Source: a virus. From it: a stretch of DNA of 47,399 nt. The stretch covers positions 1 through 47,399 of the IMG/VR virus record IMGVR_UViG_3300005600_000040; one strand, 5' to 3'. Below the pieces are notes generated by a model. That model was given only the letters and a program-made list of their open reading frames with translations, was not told the DNA's origin and searched no databases. A program made the translations under genes and the position numbers. Below, in pieces: positions 14,590 through 21,590 of the stretch. The first letter of the stretch is position 1, and each line of letters starts with the position of its first letter.

Positions 14590-14670
14590 TGGAGAGCTCT
14601 GGTTTTTCTTTTAACCATGTTAGCGCGTGAAAGATGTAGGGAATACATCAAATGTTACCAGAGTTCTCCA
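14590..14670 (+). ncRNA. long-stem structured RNA, candidate
   Basis: TGGAGAGCTCTGGT (14590-14603) pairs with ACCAGAGTTCTCCA (14657-14670) to give a 14-bp stem with a single G-U pair. It encloses 53 nt that contain a second hairpin, GATGTA-GGGAA-TACATC (14633-14649). The region has no reading frame and lies between two early genes, upstream of a promoter. The stem is too long and too regular for chance in AT-rich DNA. No U tract follows, so it is not a simple terminator; a small RNA or RNase-processed leader is possible. Confidence 0.55.
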
Positions 14671-14688
14671 CTAAATAATAAAAACTCC

Positions 14689-14726
14689 TTTACATCCTAT
14701 ACTGGATGAGTAATACTGATTCCAGT
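14689..14726 (+). promoter_or_regulatory. early promoter for the DUF2786 gene
   Basis: TTTACA (14689-14694), a 16-nt spacer and TAATACT (14711-14717). The -10 is bracketed by the perfect inverted repeat ACTGGA (14701-14706) / TCCAGT (14721-14726). The transcript then carries the recurrent leader AAACAGGAAAAACAGTT before the ATG at 14758. Confidence 0.7.
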
Positions 14727-14757
14727 TAAACAAAACAGTCAAACAGGAAAAACAGTT

Positions 14758-15480
14758 ATGTCTAAATCTACAGATCGCCTTATCGAAAAAATGCGTAAGC
14801 TTTTAGCTCTTACTGAATCTGGTAACGAGCATGAAGCGATGAATGCTACTCGTAAACTACACTCTATGTTAGCTAAACATAATATGTCTATGACCGACCT
14901 AGAGCATGAAGAAGATAATGTCGGTCAGGAAGAGGTTGTTCAAAAACGTTGCCGCCCATGGCGTCGTACCATTGCGCTAGGTATTGCTCAGCTTTATTTC
15001 TGTCAATATTATCGAATTCCTATGGGTTCTAATTCCAAGTTCGTTTTTGTTGGTACAGAAGCCAATCGTACATTTGCAGCTCATATTTACAAAATGGTTA
15101 TTAAAACCGTAGAGCGTGAATCCCGTTTTGAATCTAAGAAAATGTACGGTAAAGAAGTCCCTGCTTTTGTGAATGGCTTTTGGACAGGTGCTATGGAGCG
15201 AATCTGGTTACGTTGTCAAGAGCTTATTAATTCCGCTAAAGCAGGTACATTGGAAGACGAAGATGGTAATACCTTACCTGCTTTAATTAACGCCTACGAA
15301 CTAGCTAAAGTAGAAGCAGATAATTGGATTGCTGAAAATGTCGGTAATTTAAAATCTAAAACTAATAAAACCCGAGCTAACGATGCAGCCGGTTATTCCA
15401 AGGGAACTGAAGCTGGTAATAAAGTACAGTTGAGCCGAGTTATACAAGGTCAACGATCTCCAAAATTATTAGGCCGCTAA
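14758..15480 (+). CDS. DUF2786-family protein
   Basis: A 240-aa protein whose N-terminus, DRLIEKMRKLLALTESGNEH through HNMSMTDLE, is the DUF2786 signature. The remainder (FVFVGTEANRTFAAHIYKMV, VNGFWTGAMERIW) corresponds to the companion domain usually found behind it (DUF7168-like). Family members are common in phages and mobile elements but have no firmly known activity; a DNA-metabolism or anti-host role is often guessed. It starts a new early transcription unit. The C-terminus is basic (SRVIQGQRSPKLLGR). Confidence 0.8.
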   Translation: MSKSTDRLIEKMRKLLALTESGNEHEAMNATRKLHSMLAKHNMSMTDLEHEEDNVGQEEVVQKRCRPWRRTIALGIAQLYFCQYYRIPMGSNSKFVFVGTEANRTFAAHIYKMVIKTVERESRFESKKMYGKEVPAFVNGFWTGAMERIWLRCQELINSAKAGTLEDEDGNTLPALINAYELAKVEADNWIAENVGNLKSKTNKTRANDAAGYSKGTEAGNKVQLSRVIQGQRSPKLLGR

Positions 15481-15500
15481 CGCGGTCTTAAGGATTACTT

Positions 15501-15734
15501 ATGAGTTTTTTAATTCAATCCTTAAGAACTAAGGGTTTCCACGTTAATGAATTTGAAACTAAAGCGACTATATTTTGGCATGGTGATTTTGTACTTTCTT
15601 TAACACGATATAATAAGAATTCTGAATGGAAACATAACCAATGCTCTACATCAGAAAAAAGTATATTATGGTTATGTGACTTGAAAGCTCATAATTGGAA
15701 TGTTAAAAGAATATATTTAAGGAATAGACGATGA
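15501..15734 (+). CDS. small early protein, unknown function (77 aa)
   Basis: A 77-aa basic protein (IQSLRTKGFHVNEFETKATIFWHGDFVLSL...), predicted beta-rich with several Trp residues. Good Shine-Dalgarno (AAGGATTACTT). It ends in an ATGA overlap with the following membrane micro-gene. No family recognised. Confidence 0.6.
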   Translation: MSFLIQSLRTKGFHVNEFETKATIFWHGDFVLSLTRYNKNSEWKHNQCSTSEKSILWLCDLKAHNWNVKRIYLRNRR

Positions 15735-15871
15735 ACTCTAAATTCTTATTATTTTTCCGTGGAACTGTTATGTTCTTTGCGGGTATGGCGTTTGAACAAC
15801 ATCAGTTCTTTTTATGTGTGGTATGTATATTTATAGCTGTTTTTGCACATAAGGTATTTGAAGATGAATAA
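15731..15871 (+). CDS. 46-aa membrane micro-protein
   Basis: The frame starts at ATG 15731, overlapping the previous stop (ATGA), and ends at TAA 15869-15871. Two hydrophobic segments (FLLFFRGTVMFFAGMAF and FFLCVVCIFIAVFAH) indicate an integral membrane protein. It overlaps the next membrane micro-gene. Possible roles are superinfection exclusion, membrane remodelling or antiholin; none can be chosen from sequence. Confidence 0.6.
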   Translation: MNSKFLLFFRGTVMFFAGMAFEQHQFFLCVVCIFIAVFAHKVFEDE

Positions 15872-15989
15872 ATATCTTAAGAAGGAAATTAAGAAGCATG
15901 TTGTTTATGGTTTATTAGCTGCATTTGTAGGGACGGCTATCATATATGGTTTCGCCTTTCTATATATCGTATGGATAAACCTACAGTGA
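15864..15989 (+). CDS. 41-aa membrane micro-protein
   Basis: The frame starts at ATG 15864 inside the previous gene and ends at TGA 15987-15989. A basic N-terminus (MNKYLKKEIKKH) precedes one long hydrophobic segment (LLAAFVGTAIIYGFAFLYIV), giving a predicted N-in single-pass protein. It overlaps the zinc-finger gene at 15971. Function unknown. Confidence 0.55.
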   Translation: MNKYLKKEIKKHVVYGLLAAFVGTAIIYGFAFLYIVWINLQ

Positions 15990-16210
15990 TTATCTCTGTA
16001 CCGTTTTCACCTTACTGGTCGCCCCGTTATACTGCTTTACGTAGTAAACGGGGTACAGTGCGTTTCAGCGAGATTGGACGTGAGGTTAAATGTACCAAGT
16101 GTAAAGAATGGCTACCTGCTGACACTGAATTCTTTCATAGCTGTAAAAGTAAAGCGGCTAGGATTCATTGTTGGTGCAGAGCTTGTTATAATACGAGGTT
16201 TGAGAAATGA
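15971..16210 (+). CDS. small zinc-finger-like protein (79 aa)
   Basis: A 79-aa basic protein with KCTKCKEWLPAD and CWCRACYNTRF, a CxxC...CxxC arrangement 28 or so residues apart with FFHSCKSK between. The pattern resembles HNH-associated or phage zinc-finger micro-proteins but lacks HNH catalytic residues. It overlaps genes on both sides, with ATGA coupling downstream. Likely nucleic-acid binding, by inference. Confidence 0.65.
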   Translation: MDKPTVIISVPFSPYWSPRYTALRSKRGTVRFSEIGREVKCTKCKEWLPADTEFFHSCKSKAARIHCWCRACYNTRFEK

Positions 16211-16530
16211 CAGATCAAGATTGGGAAAACTATTTAACAGAACCACCAGCTTTCAATCCTGAATTTGAATCGGTGTTTACTCCTGTTATGGAATATCCAC
16301 CTGCACCAAAAGTAGGATCTAAAAAGAAAAGCAAACAAGGTTCTATCACCCGTGAATATCTATACATTAATAAGACTACCCGTAAATCTACATTTTTTGT
16401 AACATACGACGGTAGTGACGGAGTAAAAGGTTTCTGGATACCTAATAGCGTTATTATCAACCAAACTGATAACGAGGTAGAATTCCAGGATTGGTTTAAA
16501 GTTAAAGAAATACAGTGGGGAGAATGGTAG
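16207..16530 (+). CDS. early protein of unknown function (107 aa)
   Basis: A 107-aa protein with an N-terminal Pro-rich region (TEPPAFNPEFESVFTPVMEYPP) and a beta-rich C-terminal half (YLYINKTTRKSTFFVTYDGS). No family recognised. It is coupled upstream by ATGA and downstream by TAGTG to the DUF2800 nuclease, suggesting a joint role in DNA processing. Confidence 0.6.
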   Translation: MTDQDWENYLTEPPAFNPEFESVFTPVMEYPPAPKVGSKKKSKQGSITREYLYINKTTRKSTFFVTYDGSDGVKGFWIPNSVIINQTDNEVEFQDWFKVKEIQWGEW

Positions 16531-17777
16531 TGGCTCACGCAAGATTATCACCGAGTGCTTCCAAGCGTTGGTTAACGTGTCCTGGAAGTGTTGCGTTATG
16601 TGAAGCTCAAGGTGAAGAACAACGTACGAGTAAATACGCGGCAGAAGGTACAGTAGCTCATGAAATTGCTGAACGTTGTTTATTAGAGCATAAAGAACCG
16701 AAAGACTTCTTAGGTAAAGTTATGGAAGCTGACGGTTTTAAATTTACTGTAACTCAAGAAATGATTGATGCTGTCCAAGTGTATGTGGATTATATCTACG
16801 AACAAATTAATGAAGCCGAGATACAAGCTGACGCTCTTGTAGACTTAAATGTTGAGGTGCATTGTAGTCTTAAACATTTAGGTATCACGGGACTTGACGG
16901 AGGAACTAGCGATGCTCTTTTGGTATGTAAGGAACACCAGTTTATTATCGTTGGTGATTATAAACATGGTCAAGGCGTTTTAGTAGATCCTGAAGAAAAT
17001 ACTCAGGCTATGCAATACGCGCTCGGTTCTTTACATAAGCTAGGTATACCAAGGGAAGAAAACTGGACGGTAATCATAGCTATTATACAACCAAGAGCTA
17101 GAGACGCGGCCGAACCTGTCAGAGAATGGCGTACCGACAGTGATTACCTATACCAATGGCAGGATGAAGTTCTTATTCCTGGAGCATTAGCTACTAAAGA
17201 ATCTAACGCTGATTTAGTACCAAGTGAAGACGGTTGTCGCTTTTGTGCCGCCGCTGGTAATTGCCCCGCTCTGTACGACAAAACGCAAGAGCTAGCAATA
17301 GCCGATTTTGCTGAAGATAAATTCCCTGAACCTAAAACTATGACGCCAGAACAGAAAATAACTGTTATGGAACACATAGAAATGATACGGGCTTTTTTAG
17401 TAGCGGTTGAAAAGCAAGTTACAGAAGAAGTTGAAGCAGGGAGTAAAGATTACGAAGATAAGTATAAATTAGTTCGTAAGACTACCCATAGAAAACTTGA
17501 TGATATTGTATTCGACGAAGACTTTTCACCTTTAGCAGAATATATTGATTTAGAAGAATTAAAAGAACCTAAAGTGAAAGCATTAGGTGAAATTAAATCT
17601 CTTCTTAAACGTAAATTGGAACAAAACCATTCTAAAGCAGAAGCTAAACAGATTTTGGAGAACCTTATAGAAGAAAGCACCAATAAACCAGAAGGCGGTC
17701 TGGTGATTGCACCGCTGAAAGATAAACGTATTGCACAGAAAACTTCCGCGCAAAATGACTTTAAAGATTACCTATAA
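16530..17777 (+). CDS. DUF2800 PD-(D/E)XK nuclease with Cys cluster (Cas4/AddB-like)
   Basis: A 415-aa DUF2800 protein. The N-terminal AHARLSPSASKRWLTCPGSV is diagnostic. The nuclease core shows HEIAERC, LDGGTSDALLV and FIIVGDYKHGQG (D...D-x-K) followed by MQYALGSL. C-terminal cysteines in GCRFCAAAGNCPALYDK, with the N-terminal Cys, could hold an Fe-S cluster as in Cas4/AddB. In phages it sits next to an ssDNA-binding protein and probably acts in recombination or end processing. GTG 16530 is chosen: it overlaps the preceding stop (TAGTG) and has GGGGAG 7 nt upstream, whereas ATG 16524 is too close to it. Confidence 0.85.
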   Translation: MAHARLSPSASKRWLTCPGSVALCEAQGEEQRTSKYAAEGTVAHEIAERCLLEHKEPKDFLGKVMEADGFKFTVTQEMIDAVQVYVDYIYEQINEAEIQADALVDLNVEVHCSLKHLGITGLDGGTSDALLVCKEHQFIIVGDYKHGQGVLVDPEENTQAMQYALGSLHKLGIPREENWTVIIAIIQPRARDAAEPVREWRTDSDYLYQWQDEVLIPGALATKESNADLVPSEDGCRFCAAAGNCPALYDKTQELAIADFAEDKFPEPKTMTPEQKITVMEHIEMIRAFLVAVEKQVTEEVEAGSKDYEDKYKLVRKTTHRKLDDIVFDEDFSPLAEYIDLEELKEPKVKALGEIKSLLKRKLEQNHSKAEAKQILENLIEESTNKPEGGLVIAPLKDKRIAQKTSAQNDFKDYL

Positions 17778-17799
17778 TAAGCCATAATAATCAGGCTTA
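17773..17799 (+). promoter_or_regulatory. candidate promoter upstream of the ssDNA-binding protein gene
   Basis: TATAAT (17773-17778) and TAATAAT (17785-17791) are both present. TAATAAT lies in the loop of the perfect inverted repeat TAAGCC (17778-17783) / GGCTTA (17794-17799). The downstream leader contains AAACAGG twice. No convincing -35 box is seen, so either an activator or the hairpin itself may matter. Confidence 0.45.
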
Positions 17800-17843
17800 A
17801 ACAGGTTAAGTAAAACAGTAATTAAATAAACAGGAAATATATC

Positions 17844-18407
17844 ATGCCAAAATTAATCCTCCAAAATGTTCGTTGTTCTTATGTATATGTTGACAAGCAA
17901 CGTAAAAAAGACAACGGCGAAGACGGCGGTTACGGTCTACAGGTAATTATCCCTAAAGACGACCCTCAGGTTCGCAAAATTAAAAAAGCAATTGACGAAG
18001 CTTTGGTCGCTAAACACGGCGAAGAAGCTAAGAAGAAAAAAGGTCGTTATAAATTACCTTTACGCGATGGTGACGAAGAGCGCGATGAACCGGAATATGA
18101 AGGTTGTTATTTCTTCAACGTTAACGGTAATAGAAAACCAGGAATTGTCAACCGTAACGGTGAACCAGCAGATATTGACGACTTAGAAGAATATTGCTAT
18201 AGTGGTGCTTACTTCCACGTTAGTTGTAACTTCTACGGTTTCCCTCCTCGCGATGGTGGAAAACCTGGAGTAGCCGTTGGTTTAAATAACGTTATGTTAC
18301 GTAAGAAAGGCGAGCGTCTAGACGGTAGTGTTGCCGCTACATCTGAATTCGCTGATTATGCTGCGGATGACGATAGTGACGATTTTGATGACGATGATGA
18401 CTTGTAA
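17844..18407 (+). CDS. ssDNA-binding protein (DUF2815)
   Basis: A 187-aa DUF2815 protein, the family of T7 gp2.5-like phage single-stranded DNA-binding proteins. Hallmarks are MPKLILQNVRCSYVYV at the N-terminus, GYGLQVIIPKDDPQVRKIKK (about 29-48) and GCYFFNVNGNRKPG (about 92-105). The C-terminus is a run of Asp ending DDDDDL, the acidic tail that SSBs use to recruit partners. It should coat ssDNA for the PolB and PrimPol-helicase and work with the DUF2800 nuclease encoded just upstream. A terminator follows 17 nt after the stop. Confidence 0.85.
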   Translation: MPKLILQNVRCSYVYVDKQRKKDNGEDGGYGLQVIIPKDDPQVRKIKKAIDEALVAKHGEEAKKKKGRYKLPLRDGDEERDEPEYEGCYFFNVNGNRKPGIVNRNGEPADIDDLEEYCYSGAYFHVSCNFYGFPPRDGGKPGVAVGLNNVMLRKKGERLDGSVAATSEFADYAADDDSDDFDDDDDL

Positions 18408-18424
18408 TCTAAGTTGTTGAATAG

Positions 18425-18449
18425 AGGGGAGCTTTTTGCTCTCCTTTTT
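18425..18449 (+). terminator. rho-independent terminator after the SSB gene
   Basis: AGGGGAGC-TTTTT-GCTCTCCT (one G-U pair) followed by TTTTA gives a stable hairpin with U tract. It isolates the SSB transcript from the next promoter at 18479. Confidence 0.85.
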
Positions 18450-18478
18450 ATTATTTGTGAAAAAGTTTAAAAAAGTCC

Positions 18479-18546
18479 TTGCGTTCCTTCTAGTGATGAT
18501 TAATAATGAAATCACTGGTTAAGCAATACCGCTTAGACAGAAACAC
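18479..18546 (+). promoter_or_regulatory. early promoter and stem-loop leader, copy 2
   Basis: TTGCGT (18479-18484), a 16-nt spacer and TAATAAT (18501-18507). The leader hairpin CTGGTTAAGC-AATACC-GCTTAGACAG (18515-18540) is a near copy of the perfect stem at 8264-8289; the loop AATACC is identical. AGTGAT (18492-18497) and ATCACT (18511-18516) form a perfect inverted repeat around the -10. Confidence 0.75.
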
Positions 18547-18563
18547 TTAAACAGGTAAATATC

Positions 18564-19079
18564 ATGAAAGCAATCACTGTACTGGCAATCTCTACAATCG
18601 AACAAGCTTCTTTCGCGCAACTGGCTGAATTCTACAATGAATACGCTCGTGAACTAGGTGAAAAAGAAATTAAGAAATTCCGCGATAAAGCTACCGGTCA
18701 AAAACGTTTAGCTGAAATTCAAAGCCGTTATAATACTAAATTCTGGGAAGAGCAGGAAGAACGCCAAGCTAAGATTGAAGCTGAAAAACCAGCTAAAGCT
18801 GAAAAACCAGCTAAAGCTGAAAAAGCTGGTCGTAAGGTTAAATTTGAAGATACAATGATTCTTAAGTTTATCCCTAGTTCTTACGTTCCAAAAGAAGCTT
18901 CAATTAACGAGTTTATTTTAAACCTTGTTAGCGCTTATGAAGACGGTGTTGAATACCAAGAAGTTGTTGACCGTATTGAAGCTGATTTTACACGTCCTAA
19001 CGGAACCGAAGTTACCAGAGCTTTTGCAAGAGTTTCAGTTAACTGGTTAATCAATAAAGATCACATCCGTATCGCTTAA
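18564..19079 (+). CDS. H1-like linker protein A (three-part early DNA-binding candidate)
   Basis: A 171-aa protein in three parts. The N-terminal helical module FAQLAEFYNEYARELGEKEI with IKKFRDKATGQKRL (residues 14-55) belongs to a small phage/proteobacterial motif family (L..LYN....KKFRDR..A..R). The linker at 70-92 is built from repeats of AKAEKP, like histone H1 tails. The C-terminal domain (95-171) resembles a winged helix. The linker is encoded by an 18-bp tandem DNA repeat near 18778-18830. The same architecture recurs in the next gene. A nucleoid-binding or host-takeover role is inferred. Confidence 0.6.
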   Translation: MKAITVLAISTIEQASFAQLAEFYNEYARELGEKEIKKFRDKATGQKRLAEIQSRYNTKFWEEQEERQAKIEAEKPAKAEKPAKAEKAGRKVKFEDTMILKFIPSSYVPKEASINEFILNLVSAYEDGVEYQEVVDRIEADFTRPNGTEVTRAFARVSVNWLINKDHIRIA

Positions 19080-19087
19080 TTCCTAAA

Positions 19088-19117
19088 AGGCTGGTATACT
19101 TTACCAGCCTATTTTTA
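19088..19117 (+). terminator. rho-independent terminator between the two H1-like genes
   Basis: AGGCTGGTA (19088-19096) and TACCAGCCT (19102-19110) form a perfect 9-bp stem with 5-nt loop, followed by ATTTTTATTT. The Shine-Dalgarno GGAG of the next gene lies only 11 nt beyond the stem, so the hypermodification operon must be reached by read-through or through an unseen promoter. Confidence 0.88.
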
Positions 19118-19130
19118 TTTGGAGCTAAAT

Positions 19131-19787
19131 ATGCACTATTTAATTGATAACGATTTATTGGAAGTTGAAAGCTGTCACGAGGATTCTGAGGTTCTTGCGG
19201 CTTATATTGTTGATAACAGTTTAGACTTGGCGTTAACCCTTGTCGGCGAACCTGACGACCTTGTAATGGAATTAACCCTTGTTGAGTTGAATACCCTGTA
19301 TACCAATTTGTCAGGCCGTGATATGAAGTTTGAGGAAGAAGACGGTGCTGCATCTGCTATCATGACACACCTGAAAAAGAACTCAGACGATTACTCTGTA
19401 TTTACTAAAGCATTGGGTAAAAAGATGCTGAAAAAGGGCGAGCAGGATAAGCTAGAATCCACCAGCAAAGCCGCAAAACCTAAAGCGGCAAAAGCTACAG
19501 GAGAAAATAAAAAACCGGCTAAACGAGCGTCAGCGCCCCGTATTAAACTTGACTATTCTCAGGAAATTACTATAGTAAATGGTAAGTCCAAAGAAGGTAG
19601 TATTCTTAGTACAATCGTTACAGCCGTTGAAGATGAAATGTGCGTTAGTGTTGGGGAAGTAGTCGAATATATAACTACCAATCATATTAGAGGTAAATCA
19701 GGCGAAATGGCTAATGAAAGTTATGCCGTTACATCTATTCGTGACCTTGCTAAAATGGGTAAAATCAGTTTGGAGGAAGGTTTATAA
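19131..19787 (+). CDS. H1-like linker protein B
   Basis: A 218-aa protein with the same layout as the 18564 gene. Its N-terminal domain includes LVELNTLYTNLSGRDMKFEE, matching the LxxLYN...KF pattern. It has an Ala/Lys/Pro linker (SKAAKPKAAKATGENKKPAK, about 110-135) and a C-terminal winged-helix-like domain (GSILSTIVTAVEDEMCVSVG ... SIRDLAKMGKISLEEGL). ATG 19131 with GGAG 6 nt upstream is the start; a TTG four codons upstream is not needed. Its stop overlaps the glycosyltransferase start (TAATG), tying it to the hypermodification genes. Role inferred: DNA binding. Confidence 0.6.
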   Translation: MHYLIDNDLLEVESCHEDSEVLAAYIVDNSLDLALTLVGEPDDLVMELTLVELNTLYTNLSGRDMKFEEEDGAASAIMTHLKKNSDDYSVFTKALGKKMLKKGEQDKLESTSKAAKPKAAKATGENKKPAKRASAPRIKLDYSQEITIVNGKSKEGSILSTIVTAVEDEMCVSVGEVVEYITTNHIRGKSGEMANESYAVTSIRDLAKMGKISLEEGL

Positions 19788-20587
19788 TGTTTGAAGAAAT
19801 TACGATTTTTATCCCAAGTAAAGGTCGACCAGAAGAGCAGGTCACGCTCAGTAATTTACCTGAAATACTTCACCCTCGTGTTAAAATTCTGGTAGACGAA
19901 GATGAACTTGAAGAATACGAAGACCAGATGTATCCGGTGGAAATTGTAGGTCTACCGGAACTTGTTACTGGTATCGGTAATGTGAGGCAATGGGCTATTG
20001 AAAATTGCGAAACCCCATACGCATTCTTACTTGATGACGACATGATATTTTTCAAGCGCATTGGAGAAACTACCAGTCTTGAAAAATGTACAGAACAGAC
20101 CTGTATTGAAATGTTCCAAGAGCTTACCGACTGGCTATCTTTAGAAGGATATCCAGTAGTGGGTGTAAGCGCTAGACAAGGTAATAATCGTGTTGAGGAG
20201 CCGTTTAAAGACGTTACACGGCAAATGAATTTCCACGGTATTGATGTTAATCTATTTAAACATTACGGTTTGAAATTTAATAAGCAAGAAGTTATGGAAG
20301 ATTTTCACATGACACTTGATTTATTATCCCTTGGTATTCCTAATCGTGTGATGTATCAATGGTGTTGGAATCAAAAAGGTAGTAATGAAAAAGGTGGTTG
20401 TTCTACCTATCGCACTTGGGAAATGCAAAAACGTAATGCTGAACAATTATCGGAATCATTCCCTGATTTTGTAACCGTAGTTAAAAAGAAAACTAAAACC
20501 ACGTGGAAAGGTATGAACGAAAGATATGACGTTCGTGTCCAGTGGAAAAAAGCTTATGAGCAAGGGGTTAAAAATAATGAGCTATAA
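19787..20587 (+). CDS. TAGT-like (TET-associated) DNA glycosyltransferase, GT-A fold
   Basis: A 266-aa protein starting MFEEITIFIPSKGRPEEQVT, a nucleotide-sugar-binding start typical of the TET-associated glycosyltransferases that modify hydroxymethylated pyrimidines in phage DNA. The metal-binding DxD motif is FLLDDDM (D83-D85), and VRQWAIENCETPYAFLLDDD is the usual GT-A context. VMEDFHMTLDLLSLGIPN (about 166-183) is the likely acceptor/catalytic region. No TET/JBP oxygenase is encoded here, so the hydroxymethyl acceptor would come from the ThyA-like enzyme instead. It is coupled by overlap to the radical SAM gene. Family assignment is from motif recognition; glycosylation of DNA is inferred. 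Confidence 0.75.
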   Translation: MFEEITIFIPSKGRPEEQVTLSNLPEILHPRVKILVDEDELEEYEDQMYPVEIVGLPELVTGIGNVRQWAIENCETPYAFLLDDDMIFFKRIGETTSLEKCTEQTCIEMFQELTDWLSLEGYPVVGVSARQGNNRVEEPFKDVTRQMNFHGIDVNLFKHYGLKFNKQEVMEDFHMTLDLLSLGIPNRVMYQWCWNQKGSNEKGGCSTYRTWEMQKRNAEQLSESFPDFVTVVKKKTKTTWKGMNERYDVRVQWKKAYEQGVKNNEL

Positions 20588-21590
20588 ACAGGAAGCACCA
20601 TTCTCAATTCAGATTGAATTAACTACCGGATGTAATCTCCAGTGTAGTTTTTGCGGTATTAATGGATTCCAGGAAAAACCGAATAAAGGTTTGAAATTTA
20701 TGACCGTTGAAAATGCCGAGCATATTGCTGAATCAATCGCTTTTACAGGGTGGAATTCACGTCTTGAATTTGCCATGCACGGAGAACCAACAATGAATCC
20801 TAATTGGATTGAAATAATCGGTATCTTCCATAAACATTTACCTAAAAATCAAATCATGCTTACTGGTAACGGTGGAGGAATTGTTAAATCCAGGGAAATT
20901 CATAAATCAGTATTAGGTTTCTTCCAAGCTGGTGGAACTATATTAGCTTTAGATGAATATGAACGTGTTAACTTTATCAATAAGATTAAAGCGGGAATTG
21001 ATGAATTTGATTTGGACGAACAAGGTATTTCTGTTTACCAATACCCTGAAGAAAAAGCTGGTAATCCGCACCAACGTTCCAAAAAGAAATATGTTAGTTT
21101 TATTAGCCCGATAAATCTTAACGATAAAGGTACTCACGCAATGTTGAATAATCATTGCGGTAGCGGTGGTGATATTGATAATTCTCAATCCAATGCGTTA
21201 TGCGCTAAACCGTTCCGGGAGCTAAGTATTAATTCCGACGGGTCTGTAAACCTTTGTTGTAATGATTTTATCGGTGAATACACTTGCGGAAATGTTTTAG
21301 ATACCGATGTTGAAACGCTTTGGAATAATAAATATTTCCATAGTGCTCGTAAATTCCTTATGGATAGACAGCGGGAAGCTATACGTCCTTGTCGTGGTTG
21401 TAATGCTAAATCATACCGTGTTGGTTTACTACCAGATAAAAAAGGTAAGGTGGAGTTAGAGAAGCCGACTGAAGATGATTTAGAAATATGTTTGGAAGCT
21501 TTGGAAGGTGGTCCGGATAGAAAACCTACCAAAAGAGCTAAAGAAAACATAATCCCCATTCTAACTATTGATGAGGGTTTCAACTGGTGA
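20577..21590 (+). CDS. radical SAM / SPASM enzyme of the base-modification cluster
   Basis: A 337-aa radical SAM enzyme. C19-x3-C23-x2-C26 (TTGCNLQCSFCGI) binds the SAM-cleaving [4Fe-4S] cluster, and EFAMHGEPTMNP is the conserved GEP-type motif. A C-terminal SPASM-like region has CAKPFRELSINSDGSVNLCC, GNVLDTDVETLWN and RPCRGCNAKS, ligands for auxiliary clusters. Radical SAM enzymes in phage hypermodification loci (for example phage M6) rearrange groups attached to thymine. The usual peptide-substrate SPASM partner is absent, so a DNA or nucleotide substrate is likely here. It overlaps its neighbours on both sides. ATG 20577 with AGGGG upstream is chosen; an in-frame ATG 7 codons upstream is possible. 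Confidence 0.85.
   Translation: MSYKQEAPFSIQIELTTGCNLQCSFCGINGFQEKPNKGLKFMTVENAEHIAESIAFTGWNSRLEFAMHGEPTMNPNWIEIIGIFHKHLPKNQIMLTGNGGGIVKSREIHKSVLGFFQAGGTILALDEYERVNFINKIKAGIDEFDLDEQGISVYQYPEEKAGNPHQRSKKKYVSFISPINLNDKGTHAMLNNHCGSGGDIDNSQSNALCAKPFRELSINSDGSVNLCCNDFIGEYTCGNVLDTDVETLWNNKYFHSARKFLMDRQREAIRPCRGCNAKSYRVGLLPDKKGKVELEKPTEDDLEICLEALEGGPDRKPTKRAKENIIPILTIDEGFNW

Noticed and set aside
18775-18830. CRISPR-like or iteron repeat
   Set aside because: The 18-bp tandem repeat is in frame and encodes the AKAEKP linker; there are no spacers.
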